The notes beneath the pieces were generated by a model. It had not been told where the DNA came from and did no database searches. It saw only the letters and a list, made by a program, of their open reading frames with translations. Both the position numbers and the translations under genes were made by a program. This document shows positions 12,033 through 24,953 of a DNA stretch of 64,000 nt, in pieces (the stretch's first letter is position 1; each line of letters starts with the position of its first letter). The DNA comes from Heterostelium album PN500. Taxonomy: Eukaryota > Evosea > Eumycetozoa > Acytosteliales > Acytosteliaceae. Location: contig NW_008805075.1 of the NCBI RefSeq assembly GCF_000004825.1, positions 931,788 through 995,787 on the forward strand. The letters are read 5' to 3'.

Positions 12033-15000
12033 TTAGACATCAGCACCTTCATAGAGTGGATTGACACCAGTGTTTGCTGATTCCTGATAGAGTGGATTGC
12101 TGGATACAGTTCCTTCACTGAATGGTGAGTCACCAAAGAATGCGTCGGTTGGTGGTGCTCTGGTCTTCATTAATCTCCATACACCCAAAGAAATGATAGC
12201 TGCTGCAACAACGGCTGCGGCGATTGCGGCAGAAATGACAACAGTATTGTTCTTATTGGATCCGGTTGGTGATGCTCCAACAAGGATAGTAATATTCTTG
12301 GTGTCCGATAGATCGTTGTTTACACGATTGATTGCGTTGTAACCAAGATCGTTGACATAGACAATCAATTGGTAGGTACCGGTTTTGTTGAATGAGATTG
12401 TGATTGTATTGAGGAATCTATTGAGTGCATCGTTTCTATCCAAACATCTAACTTGATTGGATGTGGTGTTACAGGAATCCGATGATGCGAATGGAAGATT
12501 GATCAATCCATCCAAGGTAAGCTCGTTAGTAGTTGTTGAAATCAAGGAGAGAGTGAATGTAATATTGTTTTTATCGGTTGAATCTGGATCAAAGACACTG
12601 ATATTGTTGAATAGAACTGGAATGGTTAAACTGGTGTTGTATTGGAGTTGGTTGGCATTGACAACAGGTGGAACATTGACTCTGAGCACTGACATGAATA
12701 ATCTCTGAGAATCAGTCATATTCAATGGATCGGTACCAATCAAAGTGAATTGTGAAAGTCTCAAACCGGAACGACCTTTGTTTGGTACGTAGACAACTCT
12801 CCAAAGATTATCGGTTGCAGATCTCTTAATCTCAGAGTTGAATCTGAGAATCTCTCCAACAGCGTTTGATAGTTCATCGAATTGGTATGCTGCACCTCCT
12901 GTCATCAAACCACTTCCGAATGTTGATTTGAGTTCGGTCCATGGATGATCATCGGAAGTAACATTGAATGTAATGATAGTCGATGTATTTACGTATAGAT
13001 CGACATTGTCATTAACGATTGGGTGAGATGTTCCATTGATCATATAAGTTAATGGGACAACTTTTGGAGCAATAAAGACATGGGTTACATCGATATAGAT
13101 TGTATAGATTTCAGAGGAGTATCTTTGTTTGATTGCGAATTGGAAACTATCGATATTGACTCCATAGGTATCCTTTGGTGGCATGTAATAAAGAACATAA
13201 TTGGATTCAGTGAATACCAATCCATTCGAAGAAATATTAACTAGATCAACTCCGTTTTGGAAATAGTAGAGTTGTCCTCTTCCAGTGAAGCTGGTGATAT
13301 TCATTGTGTATCTATTACCCTCTGGTGCAGTTGCTTTGATTGGAATTGTGAGTTTAACATTTTCAAGGGTTGTAAGATTTCTCTCACCAACGAACATTGG
13401 AATTGGGTTGACTGTGATTTGAATTGGATAGGTGATGGAGCTGATCGAATGTTTGTTGATGACAAGATAGGAGAATGATTCAAGTGGTCCTTTACCTCCG
13501 ATGGAATTGAGATCCGATACATCTTTGTTTGGTGCATAGGTGAATGAGTTGGATGAGAATAATTGATCGGTTGAAGTGATTGGTGCTCCGTTCGAGTCTA
13601 ACAATTCACCGTGCATTGGGAGCGATGAGAATTGGTATTGGATCTTGGTTGAATCTTGACAATCGTTTCCGACAAGTGCGAATGAAACCTGTTGATTCTG
13701 GACGGTTACAAGCGATTTACCCTCTCCAGTTGGCTTCGATGGTACGCTTTCTGAGGAAATATTTGAGAAAGCACTTGAACATAACACTTCACATGCTTCA
13801 ACTTTGAAATAGGTTTCGAAACTATCATAGTTATTGATGCTTGGAAGATATTGGAGTGGCTTGGTGGTATCGAGTAAAGCTGGTGCAGTGATTGGTTTAC
13901 CGTCGGACAAGAGTGATCCAATGGCTGGAGAATTTAATAGATTAACTCTTAAATTGGTCATTGGATTGATATTTGTAATTGAAATCGAGATATCAATTGG
14001 CTGAGGAGTATTTGGACAAACATTTTGGATATTGATAATCGATGGAATGATGGTAATAACTGGTGCATAGTCAACTTTGGTGACGGTGATGGTAACTGTG
14101 ACTGGATCGGATGAAAGTCCCGAATCATCTGTAACATAGTAACTGAATTGCTCTGTTCCAAAGAATGTGGAATATGGTTTATAGATTGCTGAGAATGGTG
14201 CTTGAATAGTAGATGGTAGGGAATTTCCATTGGCAGTTAAAATTAATCCATGCTGTGGGTTGTTGAGGAAGAAAACTTTGAAACCACCTTGGTATCCAGG
14301 TTGATTTGTATGAACTCCATCTAAAGTAAATGAATTTGTCTGATTGTTTTGAGCAATGATGAAAGGACCAACGGGTTTGGCAAATGGTGGGTATTGTGAA
14401 ATACTTCCAGAGACATCGATGGTAACAGTGGATGATGAGGATAATCCAGTACTATCGGTGACAGTAATGACAAAGGAGGTGTCAGAATAAACTTCGTTTG
14501 TAGCTTGGTAGGAAATTGATGATGAAACGATACTGGAAGTTGTCAGTGGATATGTACCAAGTGTATAAGTTGTTCCGCTTATGGGGATGTTCTTGGTATC
14601 GTAGAGAGTTCCTCTAGTCTTGGTGATTGCACTTAAAGTGACTTTTAGAGTTTCGTTGGGATCTGGGTCGGATACAGTGAATTGAATTGTTAATTTGGAA
14701 TCTGGTGCCATTATTTGTGCTGGATTGATGTTCAAAGTCGGTGTTACAGCAACACGGTTGACGGTGATCGAAAGAGTACATTGAGCATTAAGTTTTGTAT
14801 CGGAAATAAATACGAGGACTTTGACAGTTGAAGCGGTGGCTGTAGAAATTGGAGTGAAAACAAAGTTGGAGTTACTTGGATATTGAGTACCTTCAGCGAT
14901 TGGAACGGAGGCGATAGAGATACTACCAAGGGAAAGAATATTCGCTAAACCTTGGAATGAAATGGTAACAACATCTTCAGGGTCAGCATCCGATGACTTA

Positions 15001-17745
15001 ATGGTAAATGGTGCAGGTGTGTTTTGGTCAGTGGTTACACCTACAGCATCACAAACTGGAGCATAATTTACATTCTTGATAGTAAAATCTACTTGACTGG
15101 CAGCACTTAAACAACCATCGTCAATAGTATATTTAACTTGATCGGTTCCATATTTGAATGGATTTGGAATATACTTGAAAAGATTGGCTTGGACAGAGGG
15201 AAGCTGGTAGGATTGACCAAGAACAACAGTTTGAGTATCGTTGAACTTTAATACACCGAGACTTGGAATCGAAGAGAATTGGATGTTGAGAATATTACCA
15301 TCGATGTCATTTGCCGGAATGTTAAAGATGGCATTGGAATTCTCAAACAGTGTAATACTGGTTGGAGAGGTAGTTGGTGCATGATTAATGTGAATTTGAA
15401 CAGTTTGTTTTCCGAATCCAACAACTCTGGTAGTAATCGATGGTTTCGAATTTATATTTGCGGGCTGAACATAAACATATTTAGTTTCAAATTCTTGTTT
15501 GGAAGCTGATAGTGTTGGACCACTTGAAATAAAAGATGTATCGCCTGATACCAATATTTGTGGTGAACTGATCATCGGTTGAATCAAATCATCAATTGCC
15601 AGTTGGTACCAATAATCTGAATTCAAACCATTTAAACTAATGAGTCCACCAATTTGTGGAGTAAGCCATGAATATGAATTGGTTTTATCTGAATAACAAA
15701 TTACACCTAAGAGAATGTTTTGTTTGGCTAGTTCATTTTGTAATGTAGTGATAAGAGTGTTGTCGGTTGGTGCAAGATTGTTGTCTGTGTATAAAATCAT
15801 CATTCTGATGGCTCCGTTTGCTGACCATTGAACTGTCGATGCTGCCAAGGTCAATGCTTGATATTGATAGTTTGGCTGAGGTGCTCCGTTCTTGAATGTT
15901 AAAGCTTCAACATCATCAACAATGGATTTCGAAAGTAACTTTTGAATTTGGAATGTATTTGGTTGGTTTTTGGTATCAGAGAAATATCCTAATCCAAAAT
16001 TGACATTTTCAATGTTTAATGAATTTTCAAATGATGCATAGTATTCCTGGAATTCATAATAGAATAACCTTTCGGATGAAACATCAACGATGAAATACAA
16101 GTCTAGTGCAGCCGGTGTTTCAATGGTTGATTTGATGGAAAGTGGTGTAGTTACATCTTTGTTCAAATAGATTTGAGCAGTAGTTGGGTTGATAATCATA
16201 TCTGAATTACTGATTTGATCTACGATGAAATTTGGTTTCTTTGGATCACATCTCTGAGTTAAACTAATACTACATTGGATACCATACCATCCTGGATCAC
16301 ATATACACTGACCATCTCCATTTATTCCAGAGTTAACGGTTCCATTGGCACACGGTGGATTCGGTAGGCAAAGTGGTCCATAAAATCCAGTGTCACATTC
16401 TGTACAATTCTTTCCACCCCATCCAGGTAAACAATTGCACAAACCAGTGGTTTGGTTTAGTGCTCCATTTCCACAAGGAGAAACAAGGACTCTGATATAG
16501 AATGAATGAACAGAGTAGGTCAATGTAATTCCTTGACTGTCGACCAATCCCAATGAAATTACATATGCTCCGATTTGGGTGGTGGTTGGTGACCAAGTAA
16601 GTTTGATTGTTCCATAGTTGGCAGGACCGTTGGTTTGTGGGCTAACGGTCATTCCTTGTGGAACATTTCCAATGGAGATCAATACACTTGATGTTGTTTG
16701 TGGTGACATACCAACAATGGTGACTGAATTGGCAATTGTGGAAGTGAAATTGACATATGTAGATCTAGCTGGTGTTGGATCAACAAAAACTGGTGGGTTC
16801 GGGATAACTACTGGTGCTTTGGTTACATTGATAAGGAAATCAATGATAATATAGGTGACGTAGGCATTTTGGACATATTTCTGTACTTTGATTTGAGCAC
16901 TCCACATTCCTGTTTGAGTGGCAGTATAGGAAACAAGACCACTCTCTGATACCTTCAAACCAGTTGGTTGAGTTCCTGGCATCTCAGTCTCATTTGACAT
17001 AGCGAATTTAAAGGTGGCTCCTGGAGTCATATCGGCAACTGGAACTTGCCATAATTTTTCGATACCATTGTAGGCATTCAAAACTGGTAGGACACCAGAT
17101 GCAGGTGAACTTCCACCAATACATCCCGGGAAATTCAATTCAGTTGCAACATTCCAATATTCTAATATTTATAATAAATCTATTAAACTATTTTTCTTAA
17201 TTTATTTTTTTACGGTAAAAATAACTTACTATTTGCATTATTGATAAGTGTATCCAAACGACCTGCTTCATAATAGTTAATGTAAGCGGTTCCGGTTGTC
17301 TGAGTGAATCGATATTGGAATTTCATCTCGGTGGTGAGCCAATCATTTACTTTGTCAACATGATTCACAACAAAAGCTGTTCTAATAGTTTTAATGTCAC
17401 AGTATTTACAATCACTGAATGTGTAAAAAGAACTGTATATTTTTACATCATGATGGTTGATTGTGTCATTTACAGCGTATTGAGTAAAATGATTTTCTAT
17501 GAAATATGAATTTCTGAAGGCAACCTTTAGTGAGAACTCAAACAGGGTTGGATCAGAAGGAGATGTAGTCCATGTTATTGTACCATATCTAAAATGAGTT
17601 CCTAAAAAAACAAATAATGAAATATTTTTTTAGAAAATAATAATAATAATTGTTAATAAATTAAAAAGAAAAATGCAAACAAATAAATACCATTAGAATA
17701 ATTAATAAATAATATTAATAATATACAAATAAAATTAAATTTCAA
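12033..17745 (-). CDS. Sib-type integrin-beta-like adhesion receptor
   Basis: Three exons, 17745-17691, 17601-17230 and 17161-12033, give about 1,851 residues. The first encodes a signal peptide (ICILLILFINYSNG) that splices in phase to THFRYGTITW. Then come two EGF-like units (CNCLPGWGGKNC; CICDPGWYGIQC, near residues 375-440) and a von Willebrand A-type domain (near 495-670). In its MIDAS loop the usual DxSxS reads DVSSE. A long series of cadherin/Ig-like beta repeats follows, then an Ala-rich transmembrane helix near 1785-1808 and a short tail with NPLY at 1831-1834 and 1843-1846. This is the architecture of Dictyostelium SibA-E, which bind talin through NPxY and mediate substrate adhesion and phagocytosis. 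Which Sib member it is cannot be told. Oddity: the signal-peptide frame has TTG at 17745-17743 where ATG is expected, with an in-frame TAG two codons upstream (sense codons TGG and AAT lie between), so the true first codon is uncertain. Confidence 0.85.
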
Positions 17746-18882
17746 ATTCCACTATTTTTTTTATTATTATGAATTCGAAATGGTGAAAAAAATATTACAA
17801 AAAGGTATTTACGAGGTGTTATATTTTTAATAAAAATAGATTTGTTTTTTTTTTATAATTTATAAAATCTTAATAAATCTAAAAGTGATCATAGAATTTT
17901 AATGAAAATACAACCCTTTGAACCCAATACCGAAGCTAATGAAAAAAAAAACCTTCTAAAATTGGTCAAAAATCAGTCTACACACACTGAGGGATTGCAA
18001 ACTATCATTCCCTCAGCCAATTACGATGAATAGGATGATTTTTTTGAAAGTGGAATAGAAAAATTTGTGTTGTTTTTTTATTTTATTCTGCAAAGACTCA
18101 TGTTGTTTCGAAACAATTGTCAAGCACAATTCATGAAAATTTAAGTTTTCTTAGTTTGCTAATTGTATCGAACCAAATCTACTATGAAAACAAAGTGTGT
18201 TTTTTTTTGTGTCATTGAAAACATCGATTTGAGATGGAGTTTTGAGGTTGAAACAACGCTTCGGTTTGCAAACTAAAAAATAAAAATAAAATCGGTGTTT
18301 CAAATCGCAAACGTTGCATCGAAAAGATTTTTTTACACTTTTCTCTGTTGATGATGAGGTGGTAGATGCCTCAGAATCCACCTTATGAAGGGGGAATCAG
18401 GTCACACCTTTTTCCCACTTGCATATTTAAATTACTTTTTTTTATGATGTTGTTGGGGCAAAATGATACAACAATGATGACACTTCATACATACTCGTTT
18501 GCAATATTTATTTTTGCTTTTGCTTTGTTTTTTTTTGTTGTTTTGCAATCTTGCAATGTGGCACCCCTCCAAGACTTTTCATTCGAAAAAAACAAGAACA
18601 ATTGATGTTTGGCAAAGAAAAATACTATTTGCAAATAAATATTTGTTTTGTTTTGTTTGTTGTCATAAAAAAATGATCATTTTTTTTCATTTTTTTTTAA
18701 AAAATAAAACAAATCGTTATGGCGGGAAAATCTGTGTTCACAAATATTTAATTTTATTTCTTATCATTTTATTGTTGCATTAAAATGAATAGGAATTAAA
18801 TAGAATAGAATCGATTCTATTCTATTTATAATAGTAGTTATTGAATGCGAAATAAACAAAGTTGATATTTTATGATTTTTTT
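17746..18882. other. Intergenic region with a hairpin
   Basis: About 1.1 kb upstream of the Sib gene and downstream of F-box/FNIP copy 2. It holds an inverted repeat at 17987-17994/18009-18016 (CTGAGGGA/TCCCTCAG) with an outer ATTGG/CCAAT pair at 17961-17965/18017-18021, and a coding-like scrap listed separately at 18151-18381. Otherwise it is T-rich with no supportable gene. Confidence 0.5.
18151..18381 (-). pseudogene. Coding-like fragment, possibly a decayed exon
   Basis: On the minus strand a frame stays open from a TGA just beyond 18390 down to a stop at 18151-18153. It encodes about 76 residues including KSFRCNVCDLKHRFYF and LVCKPKRCFNL. It has no ATG; an AG precedes the open stretch (just before 18381), so it might be an orphan exon. 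The Cys pairs and the LVCK motif loosely recall the F-box region of the neighbouring FNIP genes, but I would not assign it. It may be chance coding. Confidence 0.2.
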
Positions 18883-20620
18883 TTAAAATTGATTTTTATT
18901 TTTTATTATTTTTTTTACTCTTTGGTGACAAAGTTCTCTTGTTGGAATAATAGTAAATTGAAAAGAAAATTGATCGGCACTATATACTAAAAATGATTTG
19001 TCAGAGAGTCTTCTGAAATGTTTATCAGAATCCGAAATGGTTAAAGATGTTACTGAGAGAGGAAAAAAGTTTAAGTCATTCACCTCCATGAAAGAACTAG
19101 CTAACGTCAATGATCTCAATGAAGGAGGCCATTGATTAGGTTCTATTACTTTACTGTAGTTCCCAATATTGATTGACTCAATCGATTTGGGGAAGGAAGT
19201 TGGTGTTAACATTGAGGTTCCGCAGATACTAATCGACTTTAATGATGTCGGCAGTCCAACTACTTTGCCACTGAATACTTCACCTAAACTCAGATGTTGA
19301 AGGTTGACTGGAAGTGCCATACATCTCTTTATCGGTTGATTGAACTGTTTCGGTAAGTAAAGATTGATTAAACTATCTGGTAACTCTCCAATTTCAAGCG
19401 ATTCATTGTCTATAGCTAGTTCGGTAAGATCCAATGTTTCCAATTGTTCGAATGTTGAGAATACATCACTTTTAAAACAAATTTTATATTCTAATTTTAA
19501 ATATTTGATATTCTTGGGAATGAGCTCCTTTGTAATTGATTTCTCCATACCATGATTACATAAAGTGAGATGAGTGATATACGATGGAATATCATCTTGT
19601 CTTAGTGAAACACCATTCCGGTAGATCAATTTAAGTGTTTCAATTGATTTGAGATCACGAATGTTTTTCAACCAACTTGTTGATATCGAAAGGTGTTTCA
19701 AAGTCGATGGAAGTTGTGTGGTGTCATCAGATGGCTGGTCTTTCTCTGCGAACAAATGCAACTCTTCAAGATTCGGTGGAAAAGAGCCAATGTCAACTGC
19801 ATTAAAGTGGCTAAGTACACTTGTTTTGAATACTCTAAGTGTTCTTGGTAACTCTGATGTTTCGACAGTGACAACCACTCTGGTATTAGAAGGAATTGAT
19901 ACACTATATCTTTCAAGCTCAAGAGGTAACAACCATGATTCTGAAATATAGCATTTGGTTATGATTTCCTTGATATTTGATGGTAATCTTATTTTAGAGT
20001 CAGTGTAAAGAACATTTGAACAGAAATGAATAGAGCTTAAATTTGACTTGGCAAGCTTTGCAATCAAACGATCACCAAGTTCAATACTATTAGCAAATTT
20101 TATTCTGCTAAATGACGGTGGAATATCAGCATTTCCTATATATCATAGTATTAATAGAAACAGAGTTTGTAAGTATTATTATTAAAAGTAAATTTAATTA
20201 TTATTATCTTATAATACCTTGTAGAATTGAATCATTATATAAATTGGAAGTATGTACACCATATACTATAATGATTGAAGGATCGTTGGTATAAAATCTA
20301 ATGTTTAGTGTGCAATCTGATTTAAGATCTAGTGATCTCTTATATTGTTCTCTGTAGGAGTTCATAGTGAACTCTTTATTCTTCTTTTCATCGATAAGAT
20401 CATTATTTTGAGGTAAATCTCTACAATTGAACCAAAGATATTTATCTCTCTGATCGAACCATCGTTTACAAACCAAACTGAAGCACACTCTATCCAAGTC
20501 ATCATTCAACTCTCTTATTATTTTGCTTAACAAAAGAAATGGTAGATTTACAAAAATATCATTATTCTTTTGTTGATTAACTTGATTATCATTGTTTTTA
20601 ATCTTTTTATTTCTTGCCAT
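18883..20620 (-). CDS. F-box/FNIP-repeat protein, copy 2 (intact)
   Basis: Exons 20620-20218 and 20135-18883 join in phase 1 to 551 residues. After a short basic/Asn-Gln head comes the F-box-like segment (LLSKIIRELNDDLDRVCFSLVCKRWFDQRDKY). Leucine-rich FNIP-type repeats then fill most of the protein (LPDSLINLYLPKQFNQPI; LPVNLQHLSLGEVFSGKV). Its sequence from about 19,080 to 19,850 is almost identical to that at about 21,060-21,830 in copy 3, so the two come from a recent tandem duplication or are being homogenised. The start ATG at 20620 is supported by the alignment with copy 3. Presumed SCF adaptor; target unknown. Confidence 0.82.
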
Positions 20621-20845
20621 TTATATTATTAATAAAATACTTGATATAATTTAAAGAATAATAGATCAAATTATATAGATATAACCATCTTTATCTTTCG
20701 AAGAAAAGCAAAAAATAAACAAAAATCTCGAGATTAATATTTAAAAATAAATAAGAATTTTTCCCAACAAACATATTTTATTTCTAAAAAAATGTTTATT
20801 ATTCTGATTTTTTTAAATATAACAAAAAAGAATTTGTCGATGTTT

Positions 20846-22584
20846 TTATAAAATTTTCAAGGAATCTAAATGAGATATATTTGTTGGAATAATAGTAAGT
20901 TGAAAAGTAAATTGATTACCATACATTAAAAATGATTTTTCGGTGAGTCTTCTGAGCTGTTTGCCAGAATCAATAAGGGTAATCGATGTTACTGAGAGAG
21001 GCAATGTTGATAAATAATTAGGTCTCAAGAATTCTTTTTCGATTGTCAATGATTTCAATGAAGGTGGCCATTGATTAGGTGCGATCAATTTATAGTAATC
21101 TCTGAAATTGATTGATTCAATCGATTTGGGGAAGGAAGTTGGTGTTAACATTGAGGTTCCGCAGATACTAATCGACTTTAATGATTTCGGAAGTCCAACT
21201 ACTTTGCCACTGAACACTTCACCTAAACTCAGATGTTGAAGGTTGACTGGAAGTGCCATACATCTCTTTATCGGTTGATTGAACTGTTTCGGTAAGTAAA
21301 GATTGATTAAACTATCTGGTAACTCTCCAATTTCAAATGATTTGTTGTCTATAGCTTTAGCTATGGTGAGATCGGTAAGATCCAATGTTTCCAATGTTCG
21401 AAAGTTGAGAATACATCACTTTTAAAACAAAATATTATATTCCAATTTCAAATATTTGATATTCTTGGGAATGAGCTCCTTTGTAAATGATTTCTCCATA
21501 CCATGATTACATAAAGTGAGATGAGTGATATACGATGGAATGTCATCTTGTCTTAGTGAAACATCATTCCGGTAGATCAATTTAAGTGTTTCAATTGATT
21601 TGAGATCACAGATGTTTTTCAACCAACTTGTTGATATCGAAAGGTGTTTCAAAGTCGATGGAAGTTGTGTGGTGTCATCAGATGGCTGGTCTTTCTCTGC
21701 GAACAAATGCAACTCTTCAAGATTCGGCGGAAAAGAGCCAATGTCAACTGCATTAAAGTGTCTAAGTAAACTTGTTTTGAATACTCTAAGTGTTCTTGGT
21801 AACTCTGACGTTACGACACTAATAGAGAATTTGGTATACCAAGATATTAATTCGTATCTCTCGAGTTCAAGAGGAAACAATGATGGTTTTGGTAGATGAC
21901 AACTGCTAATGATTTCCTTGATATTTGATGGTAATCCCATTTCGGTGCGAGAGTGACCAACCCATGAGTTAATATGAATCGATCTTAAATTTGACTTTGC
22001 AAGCTTTTCAATCAACCAATCTTCAAGTTCAATACCTTCAACAAACTTTATTCTGCTAAATGACGGTGGAATATCATAAAGTTGAAAATTATCTATAGAT
22101 AAAAACAATTTGTTAGTATTTATACTTTATATAACATCATGTCATGTTTAACTGACTAACGAATTTATTATACCTATTAGAATAAAATCATCCCACATAT
22201 CGGAGGGTTTTGTAGTTTGATATAAATTGCTTATTGCATATATTGGATATGTGATGCGTAGTGTGCAATCTTGTTTAGCATCGAGAGATCTCTGAAATTG
22301 CTCTTTGTAGGAGTTCATAGTGTAAAGATTATTGCCCACTTTGAGCAAGAAACCATTAGTTTGTGTTATACCCTTACAATTGAACCAAAGATATTTGTCT
22401 CTCTGATCGAACCATCGTTTACAAACCAAACTGAAGCACATCCTATCCAAGTCATCATTCAACTCTCTTACTATTTTACTTAACAATAGAAATGGTAGAT
22501 TTACAAAAATATCATTATTCTTTTGTTGATTAACTTGATTATCATCATCATCCTTCTTAATTATTTTTCTTTATTTCTTTTCAT
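20846..22584 (-). pseudogene. F-box/FNIP-repeat protein, copy 3, with three frame breaks
   Basis: The structure matches copy 2: exon 1 from an ATG at 22584 to 22174, intron, exon 2 from 22092 to TAA at 20846. Three breaks are visible. First, from the ATG the frame reaches TAA after seven codons, and the F-box frame is shifted by one base near 22560-22575. Second, relative to copy 2 there is one extra base in an A/T run near 21428-21436, which brings an in-frame TAA at about 21420. Third, one base is missing near 21393-21396, which restores the frame for the last 180 codons. Apart from these the F-box (NDDLDRMCFSLVCKRWFDQ) and FNIP repeats are well conserved. Either a young pseudogene or a run of small sequence errors. 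Confidence 0.7.
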
Positions 22585-23047
22585 AATTTATAAAAAAAAA
22601 GTTTAACAACAAACAAACAAACAAACAAACACGTGGTTTTAAATAATGCCAAAGAGCTTTTGGAATTATTATTGGGAAATTAGCTCTCAAAAAAATCTTT
22701 AGTAAAAAACTAAAAAATAAAAAATCTGGTTAAAAAAATAAAATAGGTTTTTTTATTAGATTTAAAAACTGGTTAAAGATAGTAACTTAAAACAAATAAG
22801 AGAGAAATAAAAATGAAAATAAGCATAATGATCTTGGCAGAAAAAAAATAATATTTTATTATGTTGTGTAAAAAAAATAAAAAATAAAAATAAAAATAAA
22901 AATGAAGGTGAACTTAAGTTTTTTTCATTAATCCGAAAATCTTTAATTTTTTTTATTATTATTAATTTAAAACTTAAAACTTTAAAAATATATATTCACA
23001 AAGAGATTTAATAATAATAATAATAATAATAATTATATAGAAAAGAA
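22585..23047. other. Intergenic region between divergent genes
   Basis: About 460 bp between FNIP copy 3 (leftward) and taxilin (rightward), presumably holding both promoters. It contains a CAAA tetranucleotide repeat at about 22605-22630, several A/T homopolymers and an AAT repeat just before the taxilin start (about 23010-23031). No gene seen. Confidence 0.6.
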
Positions 23048-24953
23048 ATGAGTGAAAACGAACAAGTAGAAGAATCTACCAATGTTTTAGTGACTCCAGG
23101 TAGACAACAGCAACAGTCGTCTGCAACACCACCAGCGGCAACAACAACCACCACAAGTAATACAAATGTAGTACAACCAACTTTAAGTAGTAATGGTAGT
23201 GGTGATAACTATCTTGATGAAGCCACACTCCTAATTATCAAGAAACGATTGGAACAAATCGAAATTACGAAAAACGAAGAAAAGAAACTAGCGAAACAAG
23301 TACAGAAATCAATGAAAGATTTGAGTAGCTCTCTCGCAACATTGAAAGAAGATGAAAAGGTTAAGCTATTACTATCTAAATATCAACAAAATGTAAATAT
23401 TTACTTATTCATACAGAGGACTGACTATCGAAATGCTAACATACCTAAACCTTCTATTAAAACAACAAAAACAACAACAACAATTAGTTAACAGAGAGAT
23501 TTAAATATGATAAGAAATTAGCACAAAATGAAGAAGCTATGAGTGTTTTGAATAAAGATAATGGCAGATGTAAGATTAGATCGAGATTGTTTTGTTTGTT
23601 CCTCATACTTATCATTTCAAACACATTTATAATAATATTTTATAGTGGCAGCAGAATTGACCAAATCAAACGTTGTAAAGGTAAGACTGGAAACATTGTT
23701 CAAAGAGGTACAGAAAAGAAACGACGAAGTCATGGAGTACAGCAAGAAAACCGCCGTCGAGGAGGATCAAAAGCGTAGAGATCTATCGGATAAATTCAAT
23801 GCTACTCTCAAGGATGTCTCTAGCAAGCTGAACGATTTTAACGATCAAAACGAACGTCAAGCCAAATATATTGAAGAGTAATTAATTCAATCATATCATA
23901 TCATTTAGTTTCTTAATTCATATACTAATTTCTTTTAACAACAGATTACAAGATAGAATCAAGTCGTTCGAAGAGATCTCACAGAAATCCAATGTTAAGT
24001 TCGATTCCGTATTGAAGAAGACCGAAGCTGAAACCAGTATTTTAATCTTAAAGTTACATCAACAAATTGAAATGACAAACAGAGAGAATGCAAAGGTAAA
24101 TAGTTATAATTAATAATACTATTCTAATTAGAATAATAGAATTATTGACATTTTTATTTATACAATCTATCTATCTATCTGTTTATTTGTACCTATAGGC
24201 AATAAAGTTAAAGGAAGAATTAGATAGATTGACAGCAGAGAATTTAATTCAAAAAGAAAAAGTCAAGTATTACGAAGATAATTTCAGTCAGTTCCAAGAT
24301 ATCATTCAGAAATCCAATGAGAAATTCCTAAGCTTCAAGAACGACATGGAGAAAGTAACAAAAGCAAACAGATCATTGGAAAAAGATAATAAACAATTAC
24401 ATTCAAAGATTGAAGGAACCAACAAAGCTCTTATCAATACAATGACAGAGGTATGTTTATATAACATAGACTAGGCTGATGAAATTAGAATGAACATGTT
24501 ATTATTAAGATATTAACTAACTAACTAATTTAACTTTTTTTATTTAAACAGTTAACACAACAAAAGAAACAGAATGAAACTTTAAAGAATCTTTGCAAGA
24601 CCCTAACCACTGAACGAACTCAGATGCAAAATGAACTCAAAAAGTACACCACATCCAACAACAACACTACTTATTCAGATGACACTGCCAATGACGTTGA
24701 AAAAGAAGAAATCAATAATACTAATGACAGTAACAGTAACTCTACAGCTACTGTGGTTGATGACGATAGTAATAATAAAAATTTGAATGCCAATGTACAA
24801 TCGACAGCAACAAATGACAATAACAAAAACAATCCACAACAGACCACCGATAATCAAAACAATAGTAATAATAATAATAATAACAATGATAAACACTCTG
24901 AGAAAAGCGAAAAGATCATAAACACAACAACTAAACTGTCAGATGTCGATTAA
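23048..24953 (+). CDS. Taxilin family coiled-coil protein
   Basis: Six exons: 23048-23392, 23497-23569, 23646-23877, 23945-24095, 24199-24450, 24552-24953; 484 residues. A Thr/Gln/Ser-rich head of about 60 residues precedes a long continuous coiled coil. Strong family marks are LTAENLIQKEKVKYYEDNFS followed by QFQDIIQKSNEKFLSFK, and near the end KNLCKTLTTERTQMQNELKK. The last 110 residues are an Asn/Thr/Asp-rich tail not found in animal taxilins. Taxilins bind syntaxins and act in vesicle traffic in the cytosol. The second exon start (23497) was chosen among three AG options because it alone keeps phase 0 and gives RFKYDKKLAQ. Confidence 0.85.
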
